Source: a virus | Reading direction: 5' to 3' (one strand) | Virus record (IMG/VR): IMGVR_UViG_3300025887_000069 | Location: 1 to 35,899 of that record | DNA length: 35,899 nt | Translations under genes and position numbers: made by a program | Part shown: positions 23,570 through 30,393 of the stretch, piece after piece | How the letters are laid out: every line of letters begins with the position of its first letter | Numbering within the stretch: the first letter of the stretch is position 1 | The notes under the pieces: model-generated | Told to the model about the DNA's origin: nothing | Database searches by the model: none | The model's input: the letters and a program-made list of their open reading frames with translations, nothing else

Positions 23570-23593
23570 AGTATAGCACCTAACTATTAGGTG
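23570..23593 (-). promoter_or_regulatory. Extended -10 promoter with palindromic operator, cassette 1
   Basis: On the minus strand, TGC-TATACT forms an extended -10 box (TATACT at 23575-23570). Right upstream is the 17-bp palindrome CACCTAA-CTA-TTAGGTG (23577-23593), which would block polymerase when bound. No good -35 is seen. The paralogous gene has the same arrangement with matched changes in both half-sites. Confidence 0.6.
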
Positions 23594-23615
23594 TGTTTAT
23601 AACACTGTAAAACAA

Positions 23616-23659
23616 AGGATTCTCTGTTATCAGCAAATACACGAAAACAATGGAATCCT
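23616..23659 (+). promoter_or_regulatory. Leader stem-loop before the 62-residue gene
   Basis: AGGATTC (23616-23622) pairs with GAATCCT (23653-23659), enclosing 30 bases. It lies 20 bases before the start codon at 23680. A comparable hairpin stands at the same relative place after cassette 2 (29058-29085). No clear plus-strand promoter is seen, so its transcript start is unknown. Confidence 0.4.
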
Positions 23660-23679
23660 GTATAAAAAGGTAATTAACA

Positions 23680-23868
23680 ATGTTTAATTTATTCACAGAT
23701 GCAGTAGAAAACACACTAGACATAGGAAGCAACCTACTAGATGGTGAACTCCCTAGTAAAAATCAAGTAGCTAAATTAGTAGATGCAGGATTAACTGTTT
23801 ATGCTATTAGTGATGTTACAGGGTTGGCTGTAGATGTTATTGAAGATATGATGGAGGATAATATATGA
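23680..23868 (+). CDS. Small acidic phage protein
   Basis: A 62-residue protein starting 'MFNLFTDAVENTLDIGSNLLDGE', followed by 'LPSKNQVAKLVDAGLTVYAISDVTGLAVDVIEDMME'. Small proteins of this kind (NLFTDAVENTLDI... and a Gly/Val/Ala-rich helix) are common in phages, but no function is known to me. The central Ala/Val helix may be amphipathic. Its stop overlaps the next start (ATGA), so the two genes are coupled. Confidence 0.55.
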   Translation: MFNLFTDAVENTLDIGSNLLDGELPSKNQVAKLVDAGLTVYAISDVTGLAVDVIEDMMEDNI

Positions 23869-24431
23869 AAATGAAAACTAAAAAGAACTACGAAGCACTG
23901 TATTCTGACTTAGAAAAACACAAGGATCTACTAGAAGAAGATTATAACCTACCATCTTTAAACGTAATCAAAAATAAGATATTTACATTTGAACTTATTG
24001 AAGATTATAAGTGGGAGATACCTGAATATGTAACAGGAAACTCTAATTGGTTTAAAATTGAAGATGGGCTAAGTGCTGGCACTTTTGGAGGAGATACTAA
24101 TAGAACAATAACTTGGGAAGATGATGGTAAAGATCCTCAAGGTGAGTTCCTATTGCAAGTTTCCTTTCCGACAGGTGCATACTACTTCGGAGAGGATTAT
24201 GATACAGGGTTCTTTAATAAATTCTTTTCAGAACTAAAAAGTTATAATCCTAAATTTAAAGATAGTGCAAATAGTAAGCTATACTTTTCAAAGAAGGAGG
24301 CTGGATTACTATTACAAAATTATGATAATATAGTAAGTAAATATAGAAAGCTTTATAGAGAAGAGGAAGATAAACGAAGAGCTGAAGTGTTACGAGAAGA
24401 GTTAAGCAAATTAGAAAATAGAAATAGTTAA
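23865..24431 (+). CDS. Hypothetical phage protein, coiled-coil C-terminus
   Basis: 188 residues, overlapping the previous gene by four bases. The middle is rich in aromatic residues ('SNWFKIEDGLSAGTFGGDTNRTITWEDDGKDPQGEFLLQVSFP') and probably beta. The C-terminal 45 residues are a charged helix ('KYRKLYREEEDKRRAEVLREE'), likely coiled coil. Not recognised as a named family. It lies just upstream of the reductase genes but is separated by 78 bases with a small hairpin (24456-24472). Confidence 0.5.
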   Translation: MKMKTKKNYEALYSDLEKHKDLLEEDYNLPSLNVIKNKIFTFELIEDYKWEIPEYVTGNSNWFKIEDGLSAGTFGGDTNRTITWEDDGKDPQGEFLLQVSFPTGAYYFGEDYDTGFFNKFFSELKSYNPKFKDSANSKLYFSKKEAGLLLQNYDNIVSKYRKLYREEEDKRRAEVLREELSKLENRNS

Positions 24432-24509
24432 ATAAGAGTGCAGCATTAGTCATACATCTAATAGTGATGTGGGGATTTAATTAAATAATAATAGAGATAA
24501 GGAATTAGA

Positions 24510-26780
24510 GTGATCAAAGTAGTAATTAAACGTGATGGCACAAAAGAAGATTTTGATGCAACTAAGTTAAATAAATGGGGAGAATGGGCTTCACAGAAGT
24601 TAAAACGAGTGGATTGGCCTACAGTGGTTATGGATGCAGTATCTATATCATCAGTAGAGTGTGAATCTACTAAGCTGCAAGCTAATCTAATCCGAGCTTG
24701 TCTAGATCAAGATTCATGGGAATACAACAAGATGGCAGGTAGATTACTATCTGTTATGATGGTTAAGGAAGTATTTGGTAGTTCAGTACATCCTCATTTG
24801 GAGGCAGTACATGCAAAACTGTTCCTCCAAGGCTTGATGTGTAAACTAAACTACACAGCACTAGAATATGAAGAATTAAATAATCACATTGATCACACTA
24901 AAGATCAGCAAGCAGCTTACTTCGAGATTACACAGACTAGGGATAAATATGCCCTACGGGACTCTGTAACAGGACAAGTATTTGAGACTCAGCAATTCAC
25001 GTACATGCGTATGGCTATGGCATTAGCTGAGAGCAGATTTAAAGATGAAGAGAAAGTTCAACATGCTAAAGATTGGTACGATGTATTTAGTAATAACTTA
25101 TTAAATGCACCTACACCTAACTTCATTAACTTAGGAACTAATCTCAATGGTTATGCGAGTTGCGCTATTTACACTACAAATGACAGTGCCAAGTCTTTAG
25201 CTATAGGGGATCACATAGCCTATACTATGACCTGTATGAGTGCTGGTATGGGCGGTATGGTGAAAACCCGTTCAGAAGGTTCTCCTATCCGTAATGGCGC
25301 AGTCAAGCATAGTGGAAAGTTACCATACTACAGGTCTTTAGTGGGTGCTATTAATGCCAATAAGCAAGCTGGACGTGGAGGAGCATGTACTACTTATTAT
25401 AACGCTTTTGATCCTCAAGTAGAAACTATTATGCGTTTGAAGAATCAACGCTCTACTGATTCCAAAAAGATTAGAGGATTAGATTACGCTTTCTGCCAGA
25501 ATAAACTATTTGCGCGTAAGGCTGCAATGAATGAAGATATTGCTGTATTTGATTGCTACTCCGAGCCAGAACTGTTTGAAGCAATGTATGGTAAAGATCC
25601 TCTAGTCTTTGAACGCATGTATGAAGAATATGTAAACAATCATGCTAAAGTAAAGAAATTTATTAATGCACGTAGTTTATTACTACAAGCGTTTGATGAG
25701 GCATTTGAAACAGGTCGTCATTATTTATTCCAAATAGACGAAGCTAATCGTCACAATCCTTTTAAAGATAGTGTATATAGTAGTAATCTATGTCTAGAGT
25801 ATATCAGCCCTACTAAGGGTTATGATGATATGCGTGACCTATACTCTACAGAAGATCACGGTAGAGGTGAGATTGGTTTATGCTCTCTTGCAGCTATTAA
25901 TGTAGCTAATATTAAGAATGACGCAGAGTATAAGAAAGTAGCTTACTTAGCACTATTAATGATTGATATTTGTATCCATAAAAATGAATGGTCATTACCA
26001 CATCTAGGTGTAACTGCATTATCTAGACTAAACGCTGGTGTAGGTATGGTAGGATTAGCTCATTTGATGGCTAAGGAAGATAAGAAGTATTCATCTCAAG
26101 AAGGTAGAGACTTTGTACATGAACTAGCTGAAACACATGCTTGGCACTTATATAGTGCCTCTCTTGAACTGGGTAAGAAATATGGTAACGCTCCTTGGAT
26201 GCACAAGACACTGTGGCCTGATGGCTGGTTACCTTTAGATACTTATAACAAAAACGTTGATAGTGTTGTCACAGTAGATAATAAACGAGATTGGGAAGGA
26301 TTACGTCAACAGATTATTGATAATAAAGGTGTACGATTTAGTATCTGTATTAACTTTATGCCAGCAGAGACTTCTTCTAAGGCATCTGGAACTACTAATG
26401 CTATCTACCCTATAAGAGAGTTAACACTAAAGAAATCTGACAATGGTTCTAATACTAACTGGGCTGCTCCAGATGGTGAGAAGTTAAAAGACAAGTACGA
26501 GTTTGCTTGGGATATCCCAGTTAAAAGAATGATTGATATCTACTCTATCTTACAGAAATGGTGTGATCAATCTATTTCTGCTGACTTCTATAAGAAGGTG
26601 GAGCTAAGTAAGATACCATCTGATGAACTTATTGATGAGTATTTGTATATGGTTAAAATGGGTATGAAGACTCGTTACTACTATAATAGCATGACAAGTA
26701 AGAAAGTTAAGTATGATGAAACAGAAGATGTATTAGACGATGACTCAGGAGAATGCGAAGATGGGGTATGTAAGCTGTGA
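24510..26780 (+). CDS. nrdA: Ribonucleotide reductase class Ia, large subunit
   Basis: 756 residues, starting with GTG after AAGGA. It makes deoxynucleotides from ribonucleoside diphosphates for phage DNA synthesis. The N-terminus (1-90) looks like an ATP-cone. Catalytic residues are all seen by comparison with E. coli: Cys218 (redox), Asn426-Leu-Cys428-Leu-Glu430 at the active site, Cys458 (redox partner), tyrosines in 'RYYYNSM' near the end for radical transfer, and the C-terminal pair Cys749/Cys754 ('CEDGVC') for re-reduction. It shares bases with nrdB (GTGA), so the subunits are made together. No intron or intein is visible. Confidence 0.95.
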   Translation: MIKVVIKRDGTKEDFDATKLNKWGEWASQKLKRVDWPTVVMDAVSISSVECESTKLQANLIRACLDQDSWEYNKMAGRLLSVMMVKEVFGSSVHPHLEAVHAKLFLQGLMCKLNYTALEYEELNNHIDHTKDQQAAYFEITQTRDKYALRDSVTGQVFETQQFTYMRMAMALAESRFKDEEKVQHAKDWYDVFSNNLLNAPTPNFINLGTNLNGYASCAIYTTNDSAKSLAIGDHIAYTMTCMSAGMGGMVKTRSEGSPIRNGAVKHSGKLPYYRSLVGAINANKQAGRGGACTTYYNAFDPQVETIMRLKNQRSTDSKKIRGLDYAFCQNKLFARKAAMNEDIAVFDCYSEPELFEAMYGKDPLVFERMYEEYVNNHAKVKKFINARSLLLQAFDEAFETGRHYLFQIDEANRHNPFKDSVYSSNLCLEYISPTKGYDDMRDLYSTEDHGRGEIGLCSLAAINVANIKNDAEYKKVAYLALLMIDICIHKNEWSLPHLGVTALSRLNAGVGMVGLAHLMAKEDKKYSSQEGRDFVHELAETHAWHLYSASLELGKKYGNAPWMHKTLWPDGWLPLDTYNKNVDSVVTVDNKRDWEGLRQQIIDNKGVRFSICINFMPAETSSKASGTTNAIYPIRELTLKKSDNGSNTNWAAPDGEKLKDKYEFAWDIPVKRMIDIYSILQKWCDQSISADFYKKVELSKIPSDELIDEYLYMVKMGMKTRYYYNSMTSKKVKYDETEDVLDDDSGECEDGVCKL

Positions 26781-27880
26781 TACCTAGTAAGATATTAAAT
26801 ACAACTAAGACGGATTACGAAAGTAATCCTGTCTTCTTAGGAGAACAAGATCAGGGACTATTTGATACCATACATAAAAATCATCCTAATATTTGGGGGT
26901 TCTATAAAGAGATTCGTAGCCTAGATTGGAGTGAAGATGAGTTTGATTTCTCATCTTGTAATCTTATGTTTAAGCAGTGTCCAGAGGATATTAAAGATAA
27001 GATGATAAAAACGCTCTCTTGGCAATGGGAAGCAGATACGGTGGCTAGTAGACAGTTGTTTGCTATCTTAGCACCATTTGTAACGTCAGACGAGATGACA
27101 GCCTACCTACTTCGTGTTTGCGAAAACGAAGTTGTACATGCTGCTACTTACTCTGAAATAGTTAGGATGTCTTTTGATAAGCCAGAAGAAGTATTGCAAG
27201 ATATATTAAGTATTAATGAATCTCTTCAACGTCTTGAGACAGTAGGCAAGGTGTTTGAAGAAACTCGTATTAAAGGTCTTAGATATGCACTAGGAGAGTT
27301 AGAGAATACTCAAGAGTTATACAACACAGTATTTAAGTTTTGTGTTACTATGTATGCACTAGAGGCTATCCAATTCATGAGTAGTTTTGCTATTACATTT
27401 GCTATATGCGAAGCAGGTATGTTTCAGCCTATTGGTAAGGCAGTGCAAAAGATTGCTCAAGATGAGTATGAAGTCCATAAAGAGTTCTGGAAAGATTTAG
27501 TTAAGCAAGAACTTAAAACTAAACGTGGTGAAGTAGCTCTTGAACAATGTAAAGATGAAATAGAGATTATTTTAAATGAAATTGTAGATTCTGAACACTT
27601 GTGGTTAAAAGAGGGGATGTTTAAGGATGGTAAGGAATTAGCAGGTGTAAATGAGGAGTTATGTGGTAAGTGGACTTTATTTAATGCCAAACCCGTATAT
27701 AGATCATTAGGTATTAAATCTAAATATACTATGCCAGTTAAGAACCCATTAAAGTTTATGGAACATTGGTTAGACATATCTAAGACTCAACCAGCACCTC
27801 AAGAAGAAGATGTAGCAGCATACAAGGTAGGTATGATTAAACGTACAGATGAAGGTAAGACTTTTTTAATTGACTTCTAA
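26777..27880 (+). CDS. nrdB: Ribonucleotide reductase class Ia, small subunit
   Basis: 367 residues, GTG start overlapping the nrdA stop. It carries the di-iron tyrosyl radical needed by the large subunit. Aligned by eye with E. coli, likely ligands are Asp87 (or Glu85), Glu118, His121, Glu196, and Glu230/His234; the radical tyrosine is Tyr125, four after His121. The last ligand pair is 'DEYEVH', with three residues between Glu230 and His234, one more than in E. coli (DEALH). The C-terminus ends in hydrophobic/aromatic residues, as required for docking on NrdA. Confidence 0.93.
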   Translation: MIPSKILNTTKTDYESNPVFLGEQDQGLFDTIHKNHPNIWGFYKEIRSLDWSEDEFDFSSCNLMFKQCPEDIKDKMIKTLSWQWEADTVASRQLFAILAPFVTSDEMTAYLLRVCENEVVHAATYSEIVRMSFDKPEEVLQDILSINESLQRLETVGKVFEETRIKGLRYALGELENTQELYNTVFKFCVTMYALEAIQFMSSFAITFAICEAGMFQPIGKAVQKIAQDEYEVHKEFWKDLVKQELKTKRGEVALEQCKDEIEIILNEIVDSEHLWLKEGMFKDGKELAGVNEELCGKWTLFNAKPVYRSLGIKSKYTMPVKNPLKFMEHWLDISKTQPAPQEEDVAAYKVGMIKRTDEGKTFLIDF

Positions 27881-27889
27881 GGAGAACCT

Positions 27890-28222
27890 ATGGTATTTGT
27901 ATTTGGAAGTAACCAAGCAGGTAGGCACGGTAAAGGTGCAGCACTATACGCTAGACAATATCATGGTGCTGTATATGGAGTAGGCGAAGGTATTACAGGT
28001 AATAGTTATGCCCTCCCTACTAAAGATAAATACATGAAGACTAGATCATTAAATAGTATTAAACGTAGCGTAGATAGATTTATAAGATATGCTAATAATA
28101 ATCCTGATCTACAATTTGAAGTTACTAAGGTAGGTTGTGGTTTAGCTGGGTATAATGAAGAAGATATATCACCTATGTTCAAGGATGCACCTAGTAACTG
28201 TGTATTACCAGAAGGATGGTGA
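27890..28222 (+). CDS. A1S_2505-family phage protein, Macro-like
   Basis: 110 residues, nine bases after nrdB with an AAGGAG site. The pattern 'VFVFGSNQAGRHGKGAALYA', 'GITGNSYALPTKD', 'VTKVGCGLAGYNEEDISPMF' and 'APSNCVLPEGW' matches the A1S_2505 family of non-structural phage proteins. Glycine-rich loops and the 'GxGxAGY...I.P.F' ending recall Macro domains, which bind ADP-ribose. A nucleotide or ADP-ribose binding role is reasonable but unproven. Its place after the reductase genes suggests a link with nucleotide metabolism or with countering ADP-ribose-based defence. Confidence 0.7.
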   Translation: MVFVFGSNQAGRHGKGAALYARQYHGAVYGVGEGITGNSYALPTKDKYMKTRSLNSIKRSVDRFIRYANNNPDLQFEVTKVGCGLAGYNEEDISPMFKDAPSNCVLPEGW

Positions 28223-28229
28223 AAGTTAG

Positions 28230-28258
28230 TTGACTTCTAAATACAACCATGATACCAT
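28230..28258 (+). promoter_or_regulatory. Promoter of a possible small RNA
   Basis: TTGACT (28230-28235), 17-base spacer, TACCAT (28253-28258), eight bases after the previous stop codon. The expected start is about 28265. No gene with a ribosome site follows before the stem-loop ending at 28336. Confidence 0.55.
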
Positions 28259-28264
28259 ACAAAA

Positions 28265-28342
28265 GTTAAAAGAATAAGCATAACAATTCCGTAAGGATAA
28301 TAAATAAGCATTGTGGATTCGCGGTGGATTGTTATGTTTTAA
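28265..28342 (+). ncRNA. Candidate small RNA ending in a stem and T-run
   Basis: CATAACAAT (28279-28287) pairs perfectly with ATTGTTATG (28328-28336), extended by CC/GG with one bulge, and is followed by TTTTAATT. The loop of ~35 bases contains CC-GTAA-GG, a possible GNRA-type hairpin. With the promoter at 28230 this makes a unit of about 80 bases. It has no coding potential. It could be a regulator of the adjacent cassette or an ordinary leader. Confidence 0.35.
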
Positions 28343-28359
28343 TTAAATAAGATAAAGTG

Positions 28360-28388
28360 TTGCAATTAGGTATTAGTTGTGATACTAT
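28360..28388 (+). promoter_or_regulatory. Promoter of cassette 2
   Basis: TTGCAA (28360-28365), 17-base spacer, TACTAT (28383-28388). The expected start, about 28395, is exactly the first base of the repeated 64-base leader, so the hairpin would be the 5' end of the transcript. Confidence 0.6.
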
Positions 28389-28394
28389 ATGAAG

Positions 28395-28458
28395 ATAACG
28401 CCGTAATGTGTGGCAAGTGAAGCGTAGCGTAACTTGTCCATACTATTACCTTGTTATA
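28395..28458 (+). repeat. 64-base palindromic leader repeat, copy 2
   Basis: Second copy of 22934-22997 with three base differences, all in loop or internal-loop positions. The hairpin (ATAAC/GTTAT, GTAAT/ATTAC, GGCAAGT/ACTTGTC) is conserved. It starts at the predicted transcription start and ends 25 bases before the micro-gene ATG at 28484. Its conservation over 64 bases, while the peptides it precedes differ, shows that the leader itself is under selection or was recently copied. Confidence 0.8.
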
Positions 28459-28483
28459 AACAATTAATTAAAAGGTGAATATT

Positions 28484-28588
28484 ATGAGTGACAATTACAA
28501 CCAAGACAAAGATTTAATTCCATTTATTATTTTTTGTGCAGTTCTAAGTTTACTATATTGGGAAATTTTGGACGTTTGGTTAGCTTAG
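28484..28588 (+). CDS. 34-residue single-pass membrane peptide, cassette 2
   Basis: ATG at 28484 after AAAGGTGA. The peptide has an Asn/Asp-rich start followed by a hydrophobic stretch (LIPFIIFCAVLSLLYWEIL), thus one membrane pass with the N-terminus probably inside. It shares layout but not sequence with the 36-residue peptide of cassette 1. Its last nine bases overlap the convergent gene. It is close to the endolysin gene, so a holin-like role cannot be excluded, although 34 residues is very short for a holin. Confidence 0.5.
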   Translation: MSDNYNQDKDLIPFIIFCAVLSLLYWEILDVWLA

Positions 28589-28981
28589 GTAAATTTTTAA
28601 TAAACTGATAATTATAGGCATAGCTATTACAGCTATTATCCACTTATAGTTTACTTTTAAAAAACTTTTGAGTGGATGTTTATATGAATATGCTTTCCAA
28701 TAACCTTTTTCAGTAAGGGTGATACTTAACTTGGATTCTGAATCTCCAGATGGGTATTTGGTGTAACCAAGATTTTCAGTTTTGTCACACCAATATATAG
28801 GATCGCTTATATTATTATTTTTACACAATTCAGGGAATCTTTTACATATTGGGTTATTACTAGAAGGTATTAAGCCAAAACTATGATTGTCTAACGCAGA
28901 TAAGTCTTTAGCATTCTTGTTTGTGTAGTTGTCATACAGATATATTAGAAATTCTTTTTCTTTATACTCTGGACGTAACAT
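28580..28981 (-). CDS. Winged-helix-like protein with C-terminal membrane anchor, paralogue 2
   Basis: 133 residues, clearly paralogous to 23117-23539: both share 'PEYKEKEFLIYLYD', 'SFGLI', 'RFPEL', 'WCDKTENLGYT' and 'LSITLT..GY.KA'. The central segments differ and contain small indels, so the copies have diverged. The C-terminus (WIIAVIAMPIIISLLKIYL) is a membrane anchor whose sequence differs from copy 1. A good AGGAGGGA site precedes the start. Probably a membrane-tied regulator or effector acting with the adjacent micro-peptide; no family name known to me. Confidence 0.6.
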   Translation of the reverse strand: MLRPEYKEKEFLIYLYDNYTNKNAKDLSALDNHSFGLIPSSNNPICKRFPELCKNNNISDPIYWCDKTENLGYTKYPSGDSESKLSITLTEKGYWKAYSYKHPLKSFLKVNYKWIIAVIAMPIIISLLKIYLS

Positions 28982-29015
28982 AATTTATCCCTCCTAGGGA
29001 TTATTAAAGTAGTAA

Positions 29016-29039
29016 AGTATAGCACCTGATGGTCAGGTG
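29016..29039 (-). promoter_or_regulatory. Extended -10 promoter with palindromic operator, cassette 2
   Basis: Same design as at 23570-23593: minus-strand TGC-TATACT (TATACT at 29021-29016) and a 17-bp palindrome CACCTGA-TGG-TCAGGTG (29023-29039). Compared with copy 1, one position changed in both half-sites so symmetry is kept. That argues for a dimeric protein or RNA hairpin that needs the symmetry. Confidence 0.6.
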
Positions 29040-29057
29040 TGTTTATAACAGTCTGTT

Positions 29058-29085
29058 CAGAGGCGTTGCAGTTTAACGTCCTCTG
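29058..29085 (+). promoter_or_regulatory. Strong leader hairpin before the endolysin gene
   Basis: CAGAGG-CGTT pairs with AACG-T-CCTCTG (10 bp, one bulged T, 7-base loop). It stands 38 bases before the endolysin ATG. It lacks a T-run so is not a standard terminator; it may stabilise the mRNA or gate translation. Confidence 0.45.
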
Positions 29086-29123
29086 TAACGGGTTTGTTAT
29101 TCTAATTAAATAGAGGTTAAATA

Positions 29124-29549
29124 ATGTATAAATTAAGTAAACGCTCCCACCAAAACCTAATAAGTGTACATCCTGACTTAGTAGCTGTAGTAGAACGTGC
29201 TATCCAGATTACACCTACAGACTTTGGTGTTAGTGAAGGTGTACGTACAGTAGAACGGCAGAAACAGTTAGTTGCAGAAGGTAAGTCTACTACTATGAAT
29301 AGTAAACATATTCCTATACACTTTAAACCAGACTATTACCTACCAGAAGGTAAATATGGAGCTGCCGTAGATTTATTCGTATTAGTCGATGGTAAGGTTA
29401 CATGGGAACACAAGCATTTTCGCAAGTTGGTGCAGGCTGTATTCACAGCAGCTATTGAGCTAGGTGTTCAAGTAGAAGCTGGGGCATTATGGCGTGACTT
29501 TTTAGACTCTCCTCATATACAATTAAATATGAAATATTATAATAAATGA
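29124..29549 (+). CDS. Endolysin, M15-type peptidase
   Basis: 141 residues. It matches small M15 L-alanyl-D-glutamate/D-Ala peptidases such as the T5 lysin. The region 'DFGVSEGVRTVERQKQLVAEG' precedes 'SKHIP' (His62), 'GAAVDLFV' (Asp83) and 'SPHIQL' (His131); these three are the likely zinc ligands. It would cut cross-linked peptidoglycan peptides at lysis. No signal peptide or anchor is present, so it needs a holin. No certain holin is seen nearby; the small membrane peptides of the adjacent cassette are possible but weak candidates. The gene starts a chain of ATGA overlaps. Confidence 0.85.
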   Translation: MYKLSKRSHQNLISVHPDLVAVVERAIQITPTDFGVSEGVRTVERQKQLVAEGKSTTMNSKHIPIHFKPDYYLPEGKYGAAVDLFVLVDGKVTWEHKHFRKLVQAVFTAAIELGVQVEAGALWRDFLDSPHIQLNMKYYNK

Positions 29550-29824
29550 ACATTATAAATAAATTCCACGAATTATCAGCACTAAAACCTACCCCTATAT
29601 CCCTAGTTAAATCCAGTAAAGGTGTATACTTGTGGTTAGGTAATGGAGGAATGGGGGAAGTTATGCTATCTGAAATTAGTGATGATCACTTGAATGAGAT
29701 AAATGTATTAGATAAATATGGTTACATTACATTAGAAGATGAACCTGTACCAGTACCTATTTATTTAGATAATGATTCAGTGGTTACATATAAAGTATAC
29801 AAAGTCAGGAGTATTAATTTATGA
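29546..29824 (+). CDS. Hypothetical protein coupled to the endolysin gene
   Basis: 92 residues, start overlapping the endolysin stop (ATGA). It is strand-rich ('KSSKGVYLWLGNGGMGEVMLSE', 'PVPIYLDNDSVVTYKVYKVRS') with no membrane segment, so it is not a holin. No family recognised. Tight coupling suggests joint expression with lysis, but it may simply be part of the compact small-gene run. Confidence 0.5.
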   Translation: MNIINKFHELSALKPTPISLVKSSKGVYLWLGNGGMGEVMLSEISDDHLNEINVLDKYGYITLEDEPVPVPIYLDNDSVVTYKVYKVRSINL

Positions 29825-30006
29825 ACCTTTTCTGGCAAATTAAACCTACTATAACACATTCTAATCGTAGAGGTGGTAATCATACTTGGATTACTCAGAC
29901 TGTTGAGAGAAAGAATAGTAAGAATGAATGTTTCTATACAATTCCTAGTAATAGATGGGCTACATCATTCTTTCATAATATTAAAAATAGAGGATATTAT
30001 AAATGA
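29821..30006 (+). CDS. Small basic hypothetical protein
   Basis: 61 residues, Asn/Arg/Thr-rich, 'HSNRRGGNHTWITQTVERKN' in the middle, ending 'FFHNIKNRGYYK'. It overlaps both neighbours through ATGA junctions. The basic, aromatic composition would allow nucleic acid binding, but no motif is clear. Confidence 0.45.
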   Translation: MNLFWQIKPTITHSNRRGGNHTWITQTVERKNSKNECFYTIPSNRWATSFFHNIKNRGYYK

Positions 30007-30191
30007 GTGCTAATAGTGCATATAAACAGTGGAAAATTAATCATCAAAAACAAGATAAAACTATAGAACATAGGGAAGGTTGCAAGTTCACAAATACTCA
30101 TACACCCCTGAATGAATGTTTATGTGATTGTTATGAATTGTCTATATTCAGGTCAGGGTACTTTGCAGCTAAGGGTACAAGAGATGTATGA
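30003..30191 (+). CDS. Small Cys/His-containing hypothetical protein
   Basis: 62 residues. Residues ~23-48 hold His, Cys and His/Cys clusters ('EHREGCKFTNTHTPLNECLCDCYE'), a possible small zinc site reminiscent of phage proteins with an 'H..GC.......C.C' pattern. It follows by ATGA overlap and overlaps the next gene by eight bases. Confidence 0.45.
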   Translation: MSANSAYKQWKINHQKQDKTIEHREGCKFTNTHTPLNECLCDCYELSIFRSGYFAAKGTRDV

Positions 30192-30393
30192 AGTGAGTAG
30201 TCATTATACCTTCTGGGGTGAAGAAGACAGGTTATATAGTAGACAATTCACCTCGCTTTGGGATGCTTATGATTATCTAATCTCAGAGGATGATTTTGAT
30301 ACTAGCCATAAAATATTCAGAATAGATAGTAGAGGGAAGCAAGAGGTGTGTAAGAGATTACTAGATAAACATAGATTTAAAGAGGTACTATAA
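30184..30393 (+). CDS. Small hypothetical protein
   Basis: I place the start at ATG 30184, inside the end of the previous gene, because the earlier in-frame ATG (30112) overlaps that gene by 80 bases. The 69-residue product begins MYEVSSHYTFWGEEDRLYSR and contains 'LWDAYDYLISEDDFDTSHKI', then a basic end. Mixed helix/strand, no recognised family. Confidence 0.45.
   Translation: MYEVSSHYTFWGEEDRLYSRQFTSLWDAYDYLISEDDFDTSHKIFRIDSRGKQEVCKRLLDKHRFKEVL

Noticed and set aside
22933-28458. Palindromic repeats as integron attC sites
   Set aside because: The ATAAC/GTTAT ends and hairpin shape resemble attC, but the RYYYAAC/GTTRRRY consensus is not met, the two copies are 5.5 kb apart with core phage genes between them, and no integrase is seen.
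28484-28588. Micro-peptide as the phage holin
   Set aside because: Only 34 residues with one membrane pass, and the same design occurs at 23032 away from lysis genes, so a general holin role is not supported, though not excluded.
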